A stretch of 64,000 bases of DNA from the NCBI GenBank assembly GCA_951804985.1, contig OX638133.1, forward strand, positions 9,568,501 through 9,632,500. Reading direction: 5' to 3'. The stretch comes from Dryomyza anilis (taxonomy: Eukaryota; Arthropoda; Insecta; Diptera; Dryomyzidae). Of this stretch, positions 13,352-25,216 are shown piece by piece (the stretch's first letter is position 1; each line of letters starts with the position of its first letter). The notes under the pieces were generated by a model, which did not search any database, was not told where the DNA came from, and saw only the letters and a program-made list of their open reading frames with translations. A program made the position numbers and the translations under genes.

Positions 13352-14049
13352 ATATAATGACAATTTTTCAATAATTTATAATTCTTTATTCTCTATATTT
13401 ATCAAATAAATTTATATTCTAAAATATACAAAATGTGTTAATCGACAATTTCCGATTGAAATCGTTTAAAATTTCAATTGGATTGAATTTGTTTTAAACG
13501 ATTCCAGAAACGAATTTTCTTAATACAAAATAGAATTCAATCGGATTCAAAAAATACAATACATATGATACATTTTTGTTGATAGAAATTTAAATTTCGA
13601 TCGAAAATTAATTTCAGCAATCATTTTCTGTAGATTATACAGTTCAACTAAAATTTATTTTTCAATTTTATAACGGTTTTAGAGTAATACATGGTCTCTG
13701 ATCTCTAATCTAAAGTACTGCTCTAGTTTAGATCCTGCTATAAATTAGCTAAAGCCTATAAATTAATGTATGGAAATGAATAACTTGAAACATAAAGCTT
13801 AGTATGTATAATCTAGACAATAAAATAATGCTTTAAAAATATAAAATAAACTAAAATATGTAATATAAAATATTTTTAGAGAATCTAAATAGTTTTACTT
13901 TAACCTATGCCTGCGTACAACTTGTAACTGCAATAATTTAATCCTCAATCATCAGCTCATGCTAGACAATGTGTTTTTGTAGCTGCCTTACATTGTTGCT
14001 TGCCATTGTAATTATTTAAACAATTACAATATTTTTTATTTGCAGTCAT

Positions 14050-14910
14050 TGACATCATTATTTAAAATATTTTTCCAAACATAAATTTGCCATTTGTTAT
14101 TTGCAGAAAAAATATTTGGCAATTGATGCCAATTGATAGGTGCTTCAAAAACAAACAATTAATACCTTTACACCACTATTATATCTTGTACCAATAAAAA
14201 GTTATAGCAAAAAAACGAAAAAATTGGAAAAATTGAAATGGCGAGTCATAACTTTTTATTGATAGGACATAAAATAGTGGTGTAAGGCATTTATTGTTTG
14301 TTTTCAAAGCACCTATCGATCTGCATCATTATTTAAAAATATTTGGCCAAACATTAATTTGCCTTTTTTTATTTGCAGGAAAAAATGTTTAACAAAATAT
14401 ATTTAAATAATGATGCCCATCGATAGGTGCTTTAAAAAGAAACAGTTAATACCTTTACACCACTATTTTATCTTGAACCAATAAAAAATTATAGCAAAAA
14501 AACGAAGAAATTGAAAATCTAGTCATGCCAAAAGGGCGAATCTTTTCGTTTTTTTGCCATAACTTTTTATTGATACTAGATAATATAGTGGTGTAAAGGC
14601 ATTTATTATTCGTTTATAAAGCAACCTTCCATCTGCTTCATTAGTTAATAATATTTTCTTTCAAATAACATAAATTTGAAAAATTTAACATCTTGTCATG
14701 CCAAATGTGCGAATCTTTTAATTTTTTTGCCATAACTTTTTATTGATACGAGATAATATAGTGGTGTAAAGGCATTTATTGTTCGTTTATAAAGCAACCT
14801 TCGATTTGCTTCATTAGTTAATAATATTTTCTTGCAAATAACATAAATTTGAAAAATTTAACATCTTGTCAATCCAAATGGGCGAATCTTTTCATTTTTT
14901 CAGCATAACA
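14050..14910. repeat. Nested ATATCGTCAC-family modules without outer ends
   Basis: The modules of the 10801-11627 element recur here many times in both orientations: the AAGGGCGAATCTTTTC phrase, TTTACACCACTAT, GCACCTATCGATCTGCATC and ATTTGTTATTTGCAG. From about 14520 to 14900 two ~170-bp direct repeats are visible (GTCATGCCAAAAGGGCGAAT, then TAATATAGTGGTGTAAAGGC, then TTATAAAGCAACCTTC). The outer ATATCGTCAC ends are missing, so this is a rearranged cluster. Confidence 0.7.
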
Positions 14911-15445
14911 CCCAAAATCATATGAAAAATGTGGGACATAATTAATTTGTTTTTTTTTTTTTTCATAGCGCCAATTCCACTATTAAATACCCAAAATATT
15001 TAAAAGTGCTGACTTTAAAATTTATTACGAAATTTGTAAATAATTTAAAGACAAATACGAATTATATTGAAAACTGAAACCCTTTAGATATTTTATCCAC
15101 TCGAAATTTTTAAACAAAAATGTGTAAAAAAAATTATAAAATAAATTTAAAAATATCATGACAAAACTTAAATCTGCTTTATTACGATTGTATCATACAT
15201 ATTTAATAAAATTACGTTTTTTTCATCCGAAATGATGTTTTTATTTTAAACAAATGAGTGTTTAGCTAAATAAAACGTGGCCTCCTTGCGGCACAAGTCA
15301 AATGGTGAAAGAGAACGACCTAGATTATTCACAAACAACAACTATTACAATTATTATTATTATTTTCTTATATTTAAAGTAATATAAATCTTAAAATAAT
15401 TTTTTAGTATAAAACATTCTATTGTAGTATGGTATATAAGGAACT

Positions 15446-18400
15446 TTATGACAATTCCGCTGTCATTTGGTGAACTCGTACCGAACACTTTCGCGTGTTA
15501 ATTTCAAAAAAATAACATTGTATAAATTCCCAAACACTGCAGCAATGCTTTTGGTATTGTATATTGAGTACGTAGTGTAATTTGAAAATATTCGAAACCG
15601 CATCCAAAAAGGTGGCATATTTGTATTGTAATTTTTCATAAATACCAATTATTTCATATTCATCACTGTCTGGTTGGCGTATAAATGCAATCATCGGTTG
15701 TAATTTGAGATTATTTTGTTCTAGTTTGGCAGCAAGTTCATCTATGTTCGGTTGCAACTCTTCTATGTGGTCTAAACGAAGCATGAACTGACGCTGTGAA
15801 TCTTCAATGGATGCTCTCCAGACTTTTCCGGTAATTTTGTTTTTTGCAAATGAACTTGGCGCTAGCACTGATGATATCAAGTCGAATAGTATTGCATCAT
15901 GTATATCTGAAAAGTAAAAAAAGGAAATAAAAAGTCGTTAGATTACTCGAGACATCATTTCTATATATTCCGAGTGGGTTGATTCTGACTACATATCGTC
16001 ACTGTCATGCCAAAGGGGCGAATGTGCATTTTTTAAAATGTTGGGAAATCCAATTTTTAATGTTTGAAGTGCTTTAAAAATTAGAAAAATTTATATTTTT
16101 TTCAATTTTTTGTGTTATTTTGGTTTATTCGTCAATTATTATAACGTATATCAAATATCTTTAGATTTGGACAATCTATTGAATTATAAATACGGACTTT
16201 GTGAGGCTATATCCTGATCAAACGCAATTTTTTTTTGTTTTTTATGCTATAACTTTTTATTAGCGCAACATAAAATATAGATGTAAAGGTATTAATTGAT
16301 TGTTTGATAGCACCTATCTATCTGCATCATTAATTAATAATATTTTGCCAACATTAATTTGCCATTTGTATTTTGCAGGACAAAATGTTTGGTAAAATAT
16401 TTTTAAATAATGATGCATCGATAGGTGCTTTTAAAACAAACAATTAATACCTTTACACCACTATTTTATCTTGCACCAATAAAAAATTATAGCAAAAAAA
16501 CGAAAAAATTGGAAAAATTGAAAATCTTGTCATGCCAAAAGGGCAAATCTTTTCGTTTTTTTTGCTATAACTCTTTAATGGTACAAGATAAAATAGTGAT
16601 GTAAAGGTATTAATTTTTTGTTTTTAAAGCATCTATTGATCTGCATTATTAATTAAAAATATGTTACCAAACTTTAATTAAAAGAAAAAACTGGGTACAT
16701 ATTATGTATTTTTAAATTTTAATTTTTAAATATTTTTCTTACCTTTATTTGTTATAATACTTAATTCATTGAGTTGAATTAAACTTAGTTTATCCTTAAT
16801 TAAATCGCGTGCTTTCGCTAAGAACTTTTCTGTAAATTTTTGCCACTTTAGAAAAAGTGCACAATTGTCTGCTATATTTAAATACTTAAAATCTTCATCA
16901 ATCTACAAGAAAAAAATTTAAATTAGCAGTTTTATATTTTTTTAAATTTCCAAATGATCCTACCAATAACTTGCCATATGACATTTGATACAATGGCCAT
17001 TCTTGTAATATATACTCAATGTTACCGTTCTGCACAGTGCTCAATTCCAAACGTCTAACATTAAAACTGCGTTGCCAATATTGTAATACTTCATTCCAAG
17101 GTTCTGAATTAGATTTCAGCCACTCCTTGTCCTCACTTTGCAGCACAACACATTCAATTGTTGGTTCCTCGGAATCTTCGCGTCTTCTTTTATTTTTCAA
17201 CGGAATAGAGCCATTCTTACGCATGCGTGACGCATGGTTTTTGTATGTGTGATACAATTTACCCGAATATTTACTACCAATTTTATGATAAAAAGTTTCC
17301 TGTTAATTGCAACATTAATTATTGTAAATGTTTACTATATGCATTCATTGGTGAAACTCACATATTGTTCGTCCTTATATTTGGCACAAATTTGACTTGC
17401 AACCAGCCTAAACTCACGCTCAGCCATAAATTTGTTTCGATTCAAATAGAATTTAATGGCACTGGTGATAATCATGGAACGACCTTTTAATGAGAGCAGC
17501 CGAGGATTGGTAGAGCTTACTAAAATAGTGGACACTACGCCAGATGTATAAGCTTCCAGATCCTGCAAATGAAATGTATGTTTAATAATAAAACATATGT
17601 TCACAAAGCATAAAAAACGTTTTATTTAGTACATAGTCAGTATCAGCCTCGACTGGCACCATATTTCCATTTGAAATCGGCTGTTGTGGTTGCTGCGATT
17701 GTTGCTGCTGTTGATACTGGTATTGTTGTTGTTGCTGCTGAATGGAACTTCGAATCTCTATTAGTAAACTTTCGATTCTAGAGTATTTGATCGAAATGTC
17801 GTCGTAATTCTTAAAAGAAAAAATAGTTAAAAAATATAATTTATATAAATTCACAAATATGCAATAAGTTTCTTACATTCTCCTGTTTCCATGCAAAGAG
17901 TTTTTCGCGGAATTCGGCTCTTTTTCCCACACTTAGTATGACTTTGTTGATATCATTTTCGGAGAGATACCTTAGACTGCTATATGTAATGTCGGCATCT
18001 GAAAGATCATTTTGTATAATATATTCAAATTCTATAAATTGGTTTAAAATATTTGCTACAAGAAATATGTAGAAGCTTTGTAGAATTAAAATAGTTAATT
18101 GAAAAGAAAACAATTTTATTCAACACCATTCGAACATCTAGTCAAATTAAAGTGAGCATTTATTTTAAAAATAATTAAAAAATAAAAGAAACCCTAGACA
18201 AAATTTTTGGTAGGCTCGAGGCAGTTCACAAACACTTTCTCGACATATTTCAAACTGAAGAAGGCGGGGTTTGTATCAAAAGCTGTCTGTTTTCTGCCCG
18301 TTCCCCAAATATGGCGTGAATGCACTTGCCAAAATATTCTATTTATCTGTGAGTTTGCCGCAAATATGCCCGAAATATTCCAGAAAAATGCCAATAATTT

Positions 18401-19587
18401 TGTCTCGGGAAGTGTTTTAAATGTTCAAGAAGCATATAGAAAAGTATTTTTAAATATTTCGCGACGCAGAAGTTTATAAATGTTGATTAATCAAAATGTT
18501 GATTAATCAATTAATCATAAAATGGTAAATCGAAAAATTTGATAACAGCACAGCCCTAGTAAAAAGGGTTAAGAAATAGTTATAGTGACCTCAATGTAAC
18601 ATAATACCCCTTAAAAATCCAAAAAATATACAATTTCTAGGAAAAGGGGAGTAGCCAGTTTTAGATCTGAATGGAAATAAAATTTTACTGACTAAGGGTG
18701 TGTGCGTGTTCGACTAAATTGCTGACTAAACTAAATTGTACGGGTTTTCATTCGATCGCTATTCGGTAACTGGTAATTGTTAAAGACCATAATATATCGA
18801 TTATCATATGTCTGTGTGCTGTCTTCCAATTTTGTTCAATTTAGTTTGCTCGAAAATTTGCTAAATTGAAAAGTAAACGCTGCATTACCGACAAAATTTA
18901 GTTTAGTCAGCAATTTAGTCGAACTCGCACACACCCTAAATACTAATTAGAAAAAATATACTTGCTTAGTAAAGAGTTATTTGGGTTACTTCATAGGGGC
19001 ATATTTTAATTATTATAAATTCTTCAGAAATTAAAATTTATCAATTTATTTATTTTGAATAAATACCCCAAAAATGACAATTATTTCTTTTTAAAATTTT
19101 GAGTATTATATCATTTGAAGTGAGACTATGACCTATCATTTATTTAAAACTTTAACATTTTACTTAGCCCGTCGACTTTTATTTTTTGTATTCTGAAATT
19201 ATCAAAAACAAAATTGAGATTTTTCTGCAAAAAATTGAGATTTACTATCTGGCAACAAAATTAAGATTTACTATATGGCAACACTGTAACCAATAGAAAC
19301 CACTATTGTGAATTCGCTTTTTTTGGTTTTGTATTTAATGTTTATTTTCACTATTTAGAAGAAAACTCACTTTTTAGAATGGGCAACAAATATTCCATGC
19401 CGAATTTACGCAAAAGTAATTGCAACTTTTGACTATCAGTTTTGTCGTACATTTCAATATTGTTCTGATTGGGCCTGTCGTCCATCTCATGTTTACTTTG
19501 ATTGGACGACGGCCCTGCATCGCTGAGGTGTTCCATGGAGGAGAAGACATCATTTATGTCCATAAATTCTTCCTTTATATCAGACAT
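15446..19587 (-). CDS. SAM-domain protein, uncharacterised arthropod family, paralogue 2 (seven exons)
   Basis: Spliced minus-strand gene; coding exons 19587-19371, 17998-17877, 17809-17633, 17562-17362, 17299-16964, 16902-16743 and 15906-15446 total 1674 nt (557 aa) with GT-AG introns and continuous phase. Residues ~54-112 form a SAM domain (LLLRKFGMEYLLPILK, then SLRYLSENDINKV and SVGKRAEFREKLFAW). Exon 3 encodes a glutamine-rich linker (QQQQQQYQYQQQQQ). Exon 5 has the YHKIGSKYSGKLYHTY block and a KNKRRRE basic patch; the C-terminus has PMIAFIRQP and WEFIQCYFFEIN. Exon order matches the gene at 4648-9812, except that exons 2 and 3 here correspond to its single exon 2; the penultimate coding exon is 160 nt in both. 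The ATG at 19587 is preferred over one 27 nt upstream because MSDIKEE aligns with MSVIKEE of the paralogue. Function unknown. Confidence 0.85.
15993..16690. repeat. ATATCGTCAC-family element, one end missing, in intron 6 of SAM gene 2
   Basis: The left end ATATCGTCACTGTCATGCCA followed by AAGGGGCGAATGTGCA is the same as in the 10801 element. Internal modules GCACCTATCTATCTGCATC, TTTGCAGGACAAAATGTTTG and TACACCACTATTTTATCTTG follow. No inverted copy of the end is found before the exon at 16743, so the right end is truncated. It lies in the intron between the last two coding exons and is probably removed by splicing. Confidence 0.7.
17999..19370. other. Intron 1 of SAM-domain gene 2
   Basis: A 1.37-kb intron splitting the SAM domain at the same place as intron 1 of the first paralogue. 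It holds the MITE at 18695-18937 and, at about 18585-18660, an end fragment (GTGACCTCAATG, then CCCCTTAAAAATCC) matching the foldback at 19958-20409. Short open frames at 18194-18479 overlap on both strands and are not supported. Confidence 0.6.
18695..18937. repeat. Foldback MITE with AGGGTGTGTGCG ends
   Basis: The left end AGGGTGTGTGCGTGTTCGAC continues with TAAATTGCTGACTAAAC; the right end is the near-perfect inverse, ending GAACTCGCACACACCCT. At ~243 bp with ~40-bp inverted termini and no ORF, it is a typical MITE. It is in intron 1 of SAM-domain gene 2. The target duplication is unclear. Confidence 0.75.
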
Positions 19588-19957
19588 ATTTGTATTAAAT
19601 ATTTTTGTTTTCAACTAATTCAATTCACTTGAAAGTTTATCAACACTATTTCAGTTTCTTATTTGTTTAAATATCTAAAAGATACGAATTTAACCAGTTT
19701 AACACAACTTAGACTTAGAACACATTTTAATACAAACAATTCTCAATTTTATTTTACCATGTTTTTTGTTTTGTTATTCGTTTCACGGTTGCATACCGTT
19801 TTCATTCTCTACTCCGGTAGTAGTCATTTTCTACTCCTTTTGTTTACCATTTTCTACTACTTCATACCTCCCTTTGGAAAAATTGTTTTTTTATGTTTTG
19901 GTAATTTGAGGAGAACAATTGCTTAGCGCCCCATTATTATAATTTACCTTATAAAAA
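19588..19957. other. Upstream region of SAM-domain gene 2
   Basis: Probable 5' UTR and promoter zone. A short direct series CTACTCCGGTAGTAGTC / TTTTCTACTCCTTTTG / TTTTCTACTACTTC lies at 19808-19862. A comparable ACTACAC...TTTCGTTTCA-type sequence is not obvious at the paralogue, so no shared regulatory site can be claimed. The open frame at 19663-19926 has no recognisable feature. Confidence 0.35.
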
Positions 19958-20409
19958 TTAACCACAAGGTCACGTGGTATCCCTTAAAAATCAAAAACCT
20001 TTTATTTAAACTCAAGTTCCAGGAAAAGGGGAGTGGCGAAATACAAAAATAGAAAAATTCAAAATGGTCATTTATGACATGAAAATTTTGGGTACACTGT
20101 GAAAAAACTATTGTTTTTACAAGAAAATGTAATATATGTATTGTACACTGTGTTAATCAATGTGATAAGAAGAGCCGTATGGTACTCTTAGTTAATTAAT
20201 GTGATAAAAAGCTATGCAGGACATTTTTTTTACGGTTCGATATTTTTTTTGACATATAAATTTCCATGGCATTATTTATCTTTATATGAATGAAAAGGTT
20301 TTTTAATATATTATTTTCATTTTCCCACTTCCCATTTCCATTAATTTGAATTTAAGGAAACAGTGTTTTGATTTTTAAGGAGTAGCACGTGACTTTGAGG
20401 TCACTTTTT
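19958..20409. repeat. Foldback element with GTCACGTG subterminal palindrome
   Basis: The left arm reads AAGGTCACGTGGTATCCCTT then AAAAATCAAAAACC. The right arm, read inverted, gives AAGTGACCTCAAAGTCACGT then GCTACTCCTTAAAAATC. Both also carry the GGAAAAGGGGAGT or equivalent phrase. It is ~450 bp with no coding potential. A further fragment is in the SAM gene 2 intron at about 18585. Confidence 0.6.
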
Positions 20410-20726
20410 TATTTTTAAGATTGTTTTGAGAATTTCGGCCCGCCCTATAAAGTAAAGTTCAGCCCCATTCCTGACCAGGTCACTGACCGTGCGAATTCAT
20501 ATTACACTTGGTATATTTACCATCATAAATCCGGTTATTAAAATTTAATTATTTTTGTATTATTATATTTTTAATTAATTAAATTTTTTATTTAATAATT
20601 TTAAAAATTAAAAAATAGTGTTTTTTTTGATAATGACATTTTTAACGAAGAAGTTAGTGAAAGAAAATCTATTTGAAGACATTATTGACGAAGGAACCGG
20701 GTGACTCAGATATAGTTGAATACATG

Positions 20727-21515
20727 ATGGCTCGTTTTAAAGCTAATAGAACATGCTTTTATACCAATTAAGTTGTAGCTTCTAAACTTGAACATGTGGC
20801 CCGTGGTAATAACACATGCATTTCAAAATGGATGTCCTTAAAAAGACCCTTTTTAAAATTCTGAAAAAAATCACATATTTTGGTTGATTTAATATAAATG
20901 TTCATGCCAAATTTCAAGATGGTATTTTGATGGCATCATATTTTAAAAATTAATTATTTAAATTTTTACATATTTTTTGTATTGAAAAAAAAAAATATTT
21001 TTTTTTCAAAAGTATAATTTGCAATATTTTTTCAATGATTTTGTAACTCTGATTTCGAAAATGTCGTCAGTTTCATCAAATTGTCTCTAGTTATTGATAT
21101 ATATACCATTTTTCGAAAATCGTAAAAACTATATGCCAAAATCAATATCTCAAAAACTAGATTGAATATGATAAAACTGACTTCATTTTAGAAATCAGAG
21201 TTACATATATATTCAGGAATTATTACAACTTTTACTGTAGATTTTTTTTTTCTATACAAAAAATAAATAAAAATTTAGAAAATGATTTTTTAAAATATGA
21301 TTACGTCAAAATACCATCTTGAAATTTTGCATGAACATTTATAATAAATTGACGAAAACTTAGGATTTCTTTCAGAATTTTAAAAAGAGTTCTTTTAAAG
21401 GACATCAATTTTGAAGTGCAAGGATAATGACCACGGACCACATGTTCTCGTTTAGAAGTCACCACTTAATTTTTCTGAAAGCCTGTTCTATTAGCTTTAA
21501 AACGAGCCATCAACG
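20727..21515. repeat. Long foldback (~790 bp palindrome)
   Basis: The left arm starts GATGGCTCGTTTTAAAGCTA and the right arm ends with the inverse, TAGCTTTAAAACGAGCCATC. Pairing continues inward through GGACATC, AATTTCAAGATGGTATTTTG against CAAAATACCATCTTGAAATT, and at the centre AAAACTGACTTCATTTTAGA against its partner near 21060. Transcription across it would give a long hairpin RNA. No ORF. Confidence 0.75.
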
Positions 21516-24104
21516 GAGTTTCTAGCATTTCGATTTTATTTTAATATAAATATGAACAACCATACAAAAGTTATTTTTGGCCCATTTTTTGTAACTTTGA
21601 GCCACTGTATTTCTGGAAGTAGTGGGCGAAAAAAAAAAATTGGTCAGTACATATCTGGATACCCTTTATCAGTTGCCCAAATTTTATTGAAATCCAAAAG
21701 GTAAAATCTCAAATTTGACTTTTTTTGGTCGATTTGGTGTGGAATGGCCCTAATGTTAAATAAAAATGTAAGCAACAAACACTAAAACAAATTTGTTATT
21801 AAATTTTAATAAAAAAAAATTTACTACATTTCATGGTCTCTATTTTCTTATTTATGTATTATTATTTATAGTTTTTGTTTTTTAATGTGCAAACTTAATG
21901 CTTTTATACTGATTCACTACAAAAAAAAAGCTTAAAAAGCTGTTGGGAAAAGCTTAGAGCTTGTATGGTTTGGTATAATATGTTGTGATGGTGCTTTAAC
22001 AGCTTTTCAAAAGGTTTTAAGGACAATTTGAGAAAAAGCTTTACGGACAATTCGAGTGAAAAAACAAAAAACCAAATTTTCTGAACAAAATAAATTAGTT
22101 TATTGTATGTGACAATTATTTCGATATCAAATCGATATCTATAACGACTTTAACGTTTTTACAGAAATAGAATCGGATAAATTGAGCCCATAAACGAAAT
22201 CGTTTCAATATTAAAATTGCAATAACCATTTCATTTTATAAAATATTAAAAAAGGAATAGAAAAATTATGAAAAATAACTCTGTTAATCAGTCGAAAAAT
22301 TTAGTAAAAAAAATAATTATATAACTTAAGTCATACATAGGTATACCTTTTTAGCGTTATCCTTTTTTTATTTAGTTGCCAACAAATAACTTTTTCTCGG
22401 CTTTTTGTATGTGGCGCCAATTATTTAAATGTTGCAACTTTCGAAACTTTTAAATGTGGCCATATTTTATGCCAGCATTTAATTAGAACAACAATAACAA
22501 ACAAAATAATGCAAAACAACAACAATATATGTAGTGAAGAAGACCATGAATATTGCGTGGCAAACATCTGGCAACACTTGAAACGCATTAATTACATTTG
22601 AAAATAATCGCACAACAAAAAGGTGCCTAAATTGAAAACTCAATTTAACATTGGCGCGGCAGATTTTCTACTTTTTTTGTTTTTACTTTGAATGCTACAC
22701 CTTTTTAAGACACCTTTTCGCGCTCTGGCAACCATTGGTATTTATTGCACAAGTCCTCAGATTTATTTAACCTTCAGCACAGCACAGCACACCACACCCA
22801 CACTCTTCGCTAAACGACGCCATGTTTGACGTTTGAATTATGCGCGCCAAATTAAATATGAAAGCGCGCTAAATAATGCAGCAGCACCACAAATAATTAT
22901 AATACGCTTATCGCATTCACAACTGGCCCTGAGGTAAGGTACTTAAAGGAAAATAACAACGCCAACCAACCAACCGAACGCATGAACAATCCAAATGAAA
23001 AGGCAAAGAGTCTTTGGAAAAGGTTCGGCTGCATCAAATGGACGCAGGCTTGGCATTGAAATGCCACCAGCCAACCTTGCATTCGAAAGAAAAACTTTGT
23101 CTTCTTTTCTTGCGTTCTCACGGCTGCATTTAATGGTGCATAAAAATTAGTTTTTTTCTTTTAAGATTACAATTTGATATAATAAGCGTACAGAGGTTTG
23201 AAATGTGTAGCAACTTCTTATATTCTAAACTAAAAATAAAAAGGTTTGGCAACTTCCAAAATGCGGCGTGACAAGTAAAAAAGAAAAATACATATTCTTG
23301 ATCAGGAGATTGTTAACCGGTTCTAGTTCTGGCTCTTTTATATGAAACCAACTGACAACTTTAACATTGATTTGTCCTAGGAAATGGTCAATTAACACCT
23401 CCTGCAGACCTTTAGACCTATCACAGGACTGGTCTTCAAAATCGTGTTCTGTGACCGGTACCTTTAGACCTATCACAGAACTAGTTCTCAAAGTCCTGAC
23501 AAATATCACTGGTACATTCAGTAAAAAAAAATATTTATTTTTTATTATTACTTTTTTTATATATTTCAAATTTTACTTATTTTATTTTATTTTATTTCAT
23601 TTTACATTTACATTATATTTTATTTTACCTTCTTCATCAAGCATTCACATTTCCTTAATTATTCAACCTTGCATGAGTTTATTACAATTACTTGAAAGAC
23701 ATGCTGAATTTAAATCAATTCAGCATCCAAAAATAGACTACGAATTATAGACGCATTAGTTGCATAAATAAATATCGTGACTATGGCGCCACCTAGCGCC
23801 TTTTCGCTCCACTAGCGACATATTTGGCATTGACACGATCCATCTACTCATGCAGACCTTTAGACCTATTACAGAACTGGTCTTCAAGAACCTGTCCTTA
23901 GTCGGTACCAATGGTACCGGTCCCATGATAGGTAGTTTTAGACCATAGGTAGTTTTTGACTGATGTTCATGACCATTTTAAATACCGGATATAGTTAAAT
24001 TAGACGCAGATTTTATATACTTTTTTAACCAAACACGCCTTCTTCCGGGTGTTACAAACGGTTGACTACACTAAAAATATAACATGCATAAAATACAATA
24101 CGAA
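21516..24104. other. Intergenic stretch, no supported gene
   Basis: At 22390-23120 the DNA is less AT-rich and looks single-copy, but holds no believable ORF. Between 23390 and 23930 a direct repeat is visible: TGCAGACCTTTAGACCTAT with CACAGGACTGGTCTTCAA and similar phrases occurs about three times (near 23401, 23460 and 23852), with GGTACC palindromes. Open frames at 23225-23750 are built from this repeat and from T-rich DNA and are not called. Confidence 0.4.
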
Positions 24105-24418
24105 CACACAGAAAAATCCACTTTTGGCATGAGGTTGGAACAATGTAAAAGTTAGTTGTACCAACTAACTTAATTTGGTTGAATCGAATGGTTTATAAAC
24201 TTGCTGGATATTAGCCTATACACATGAAATATTAGTCTATACATACTCCTAATGATTCTAAATCTCTACTAAATTGTTTTAAAACAGTTCGAAATTGCTA
24301 GCAGTACAAATTACAACTCATTTAGTTTTGACAATAACAGCCGGCTAAGCGGTTGCGAGAACCGAATAAGATAGTTGGGCAGAGAGTTAGTTAGCGCAAC
24401 AAATCTCTACTCTGTGTG
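24105..24418. repeat. MITE with CACACAGA ends, CATGAGGTTG family, short copy
   Basis: The left end CACACAGAAAAATCCACTTT is matched by the inverted right end TCTCTACTCTGTGTG. It shares the subterminal GGCATGAGGTTGGAACAA and GCGCAACAAATC phrases with the longer element at 39004-39876. Non-coding. Confidence 0.65.
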
Positions 24419-24959
24419 TATAAACTTTCGTAAAATTACGAAATATATCGTCGGTGATACTGCAAAACCGCCTATTTGCATATTCGAATACCTCTTACAA
24501 AATGAATTTTACTGAAGAAACAAAACTATTGCGAGTCTCAATTCTGAACTTACTTCATACAAAATTAAGTATGTCATAACATATAATGGCATTTATCTTA
24601 TTTATCTGATCAACATATCATTAAAACACCGATTAAAACACAAAATTAGAAACGAATTAACTCGAACATCTGAGAATGAACTCACATAATCTGTCTCTCT
24701 CTCTCTTTCTCATATTCCTATATATAATTGTCCTCTTGTAATAAATGGAAATGTTCCGACATCGTGATGATCGATTCCAACATTGACACACACCCAAAAT
24801 AGTCAATTTTTTATTTAAAAATTTTATTTTAATAATTTCACACCTTTTTACTACACTCGCGATTGATTTGTTTATTAAATTCAATACATTTACGCTAGAT
24901 CTGTTCTGTCTTGTTCTGTCCTGGATTGTTTTCTTCATGTTTTTTTGCCGCCTTTTGTT

Positions 24960-25125
24960 TTACGAATACCAAATTGTAAAATATACGAATGTATCGTAAA
25001 ATATAAAATCAAAACGAAGTTAAAAATTACGAATGCCGAGTGGTATTTACAATAAATCGTATATTTTACGATATTTATATTTACAAAAAATGTTTCGTTA
25101 ATTGCCGCATTGAATATTTTGAGTG
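24960..25125. repeat. Fragment of the TTACGAAA-rich foldback family
   Basis: Right end ATATTTTGAGTG followed by TA, and internal phrases of the type TCGTAAAATATA and TTTTACGATAT. It is a truncated member of the family represented by 54365-55261 and lies just downstream of the Kelch gene. Confidence 0.55.
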
Positions 25126-25216
25126 TAACTTTAAGTGAAGAGTATTAAAATATACCTTTATTAATTGTGTGATAGTAAAATCGTAAATTTTAATTTTTAG
25201 TTCATACATTTTTATG

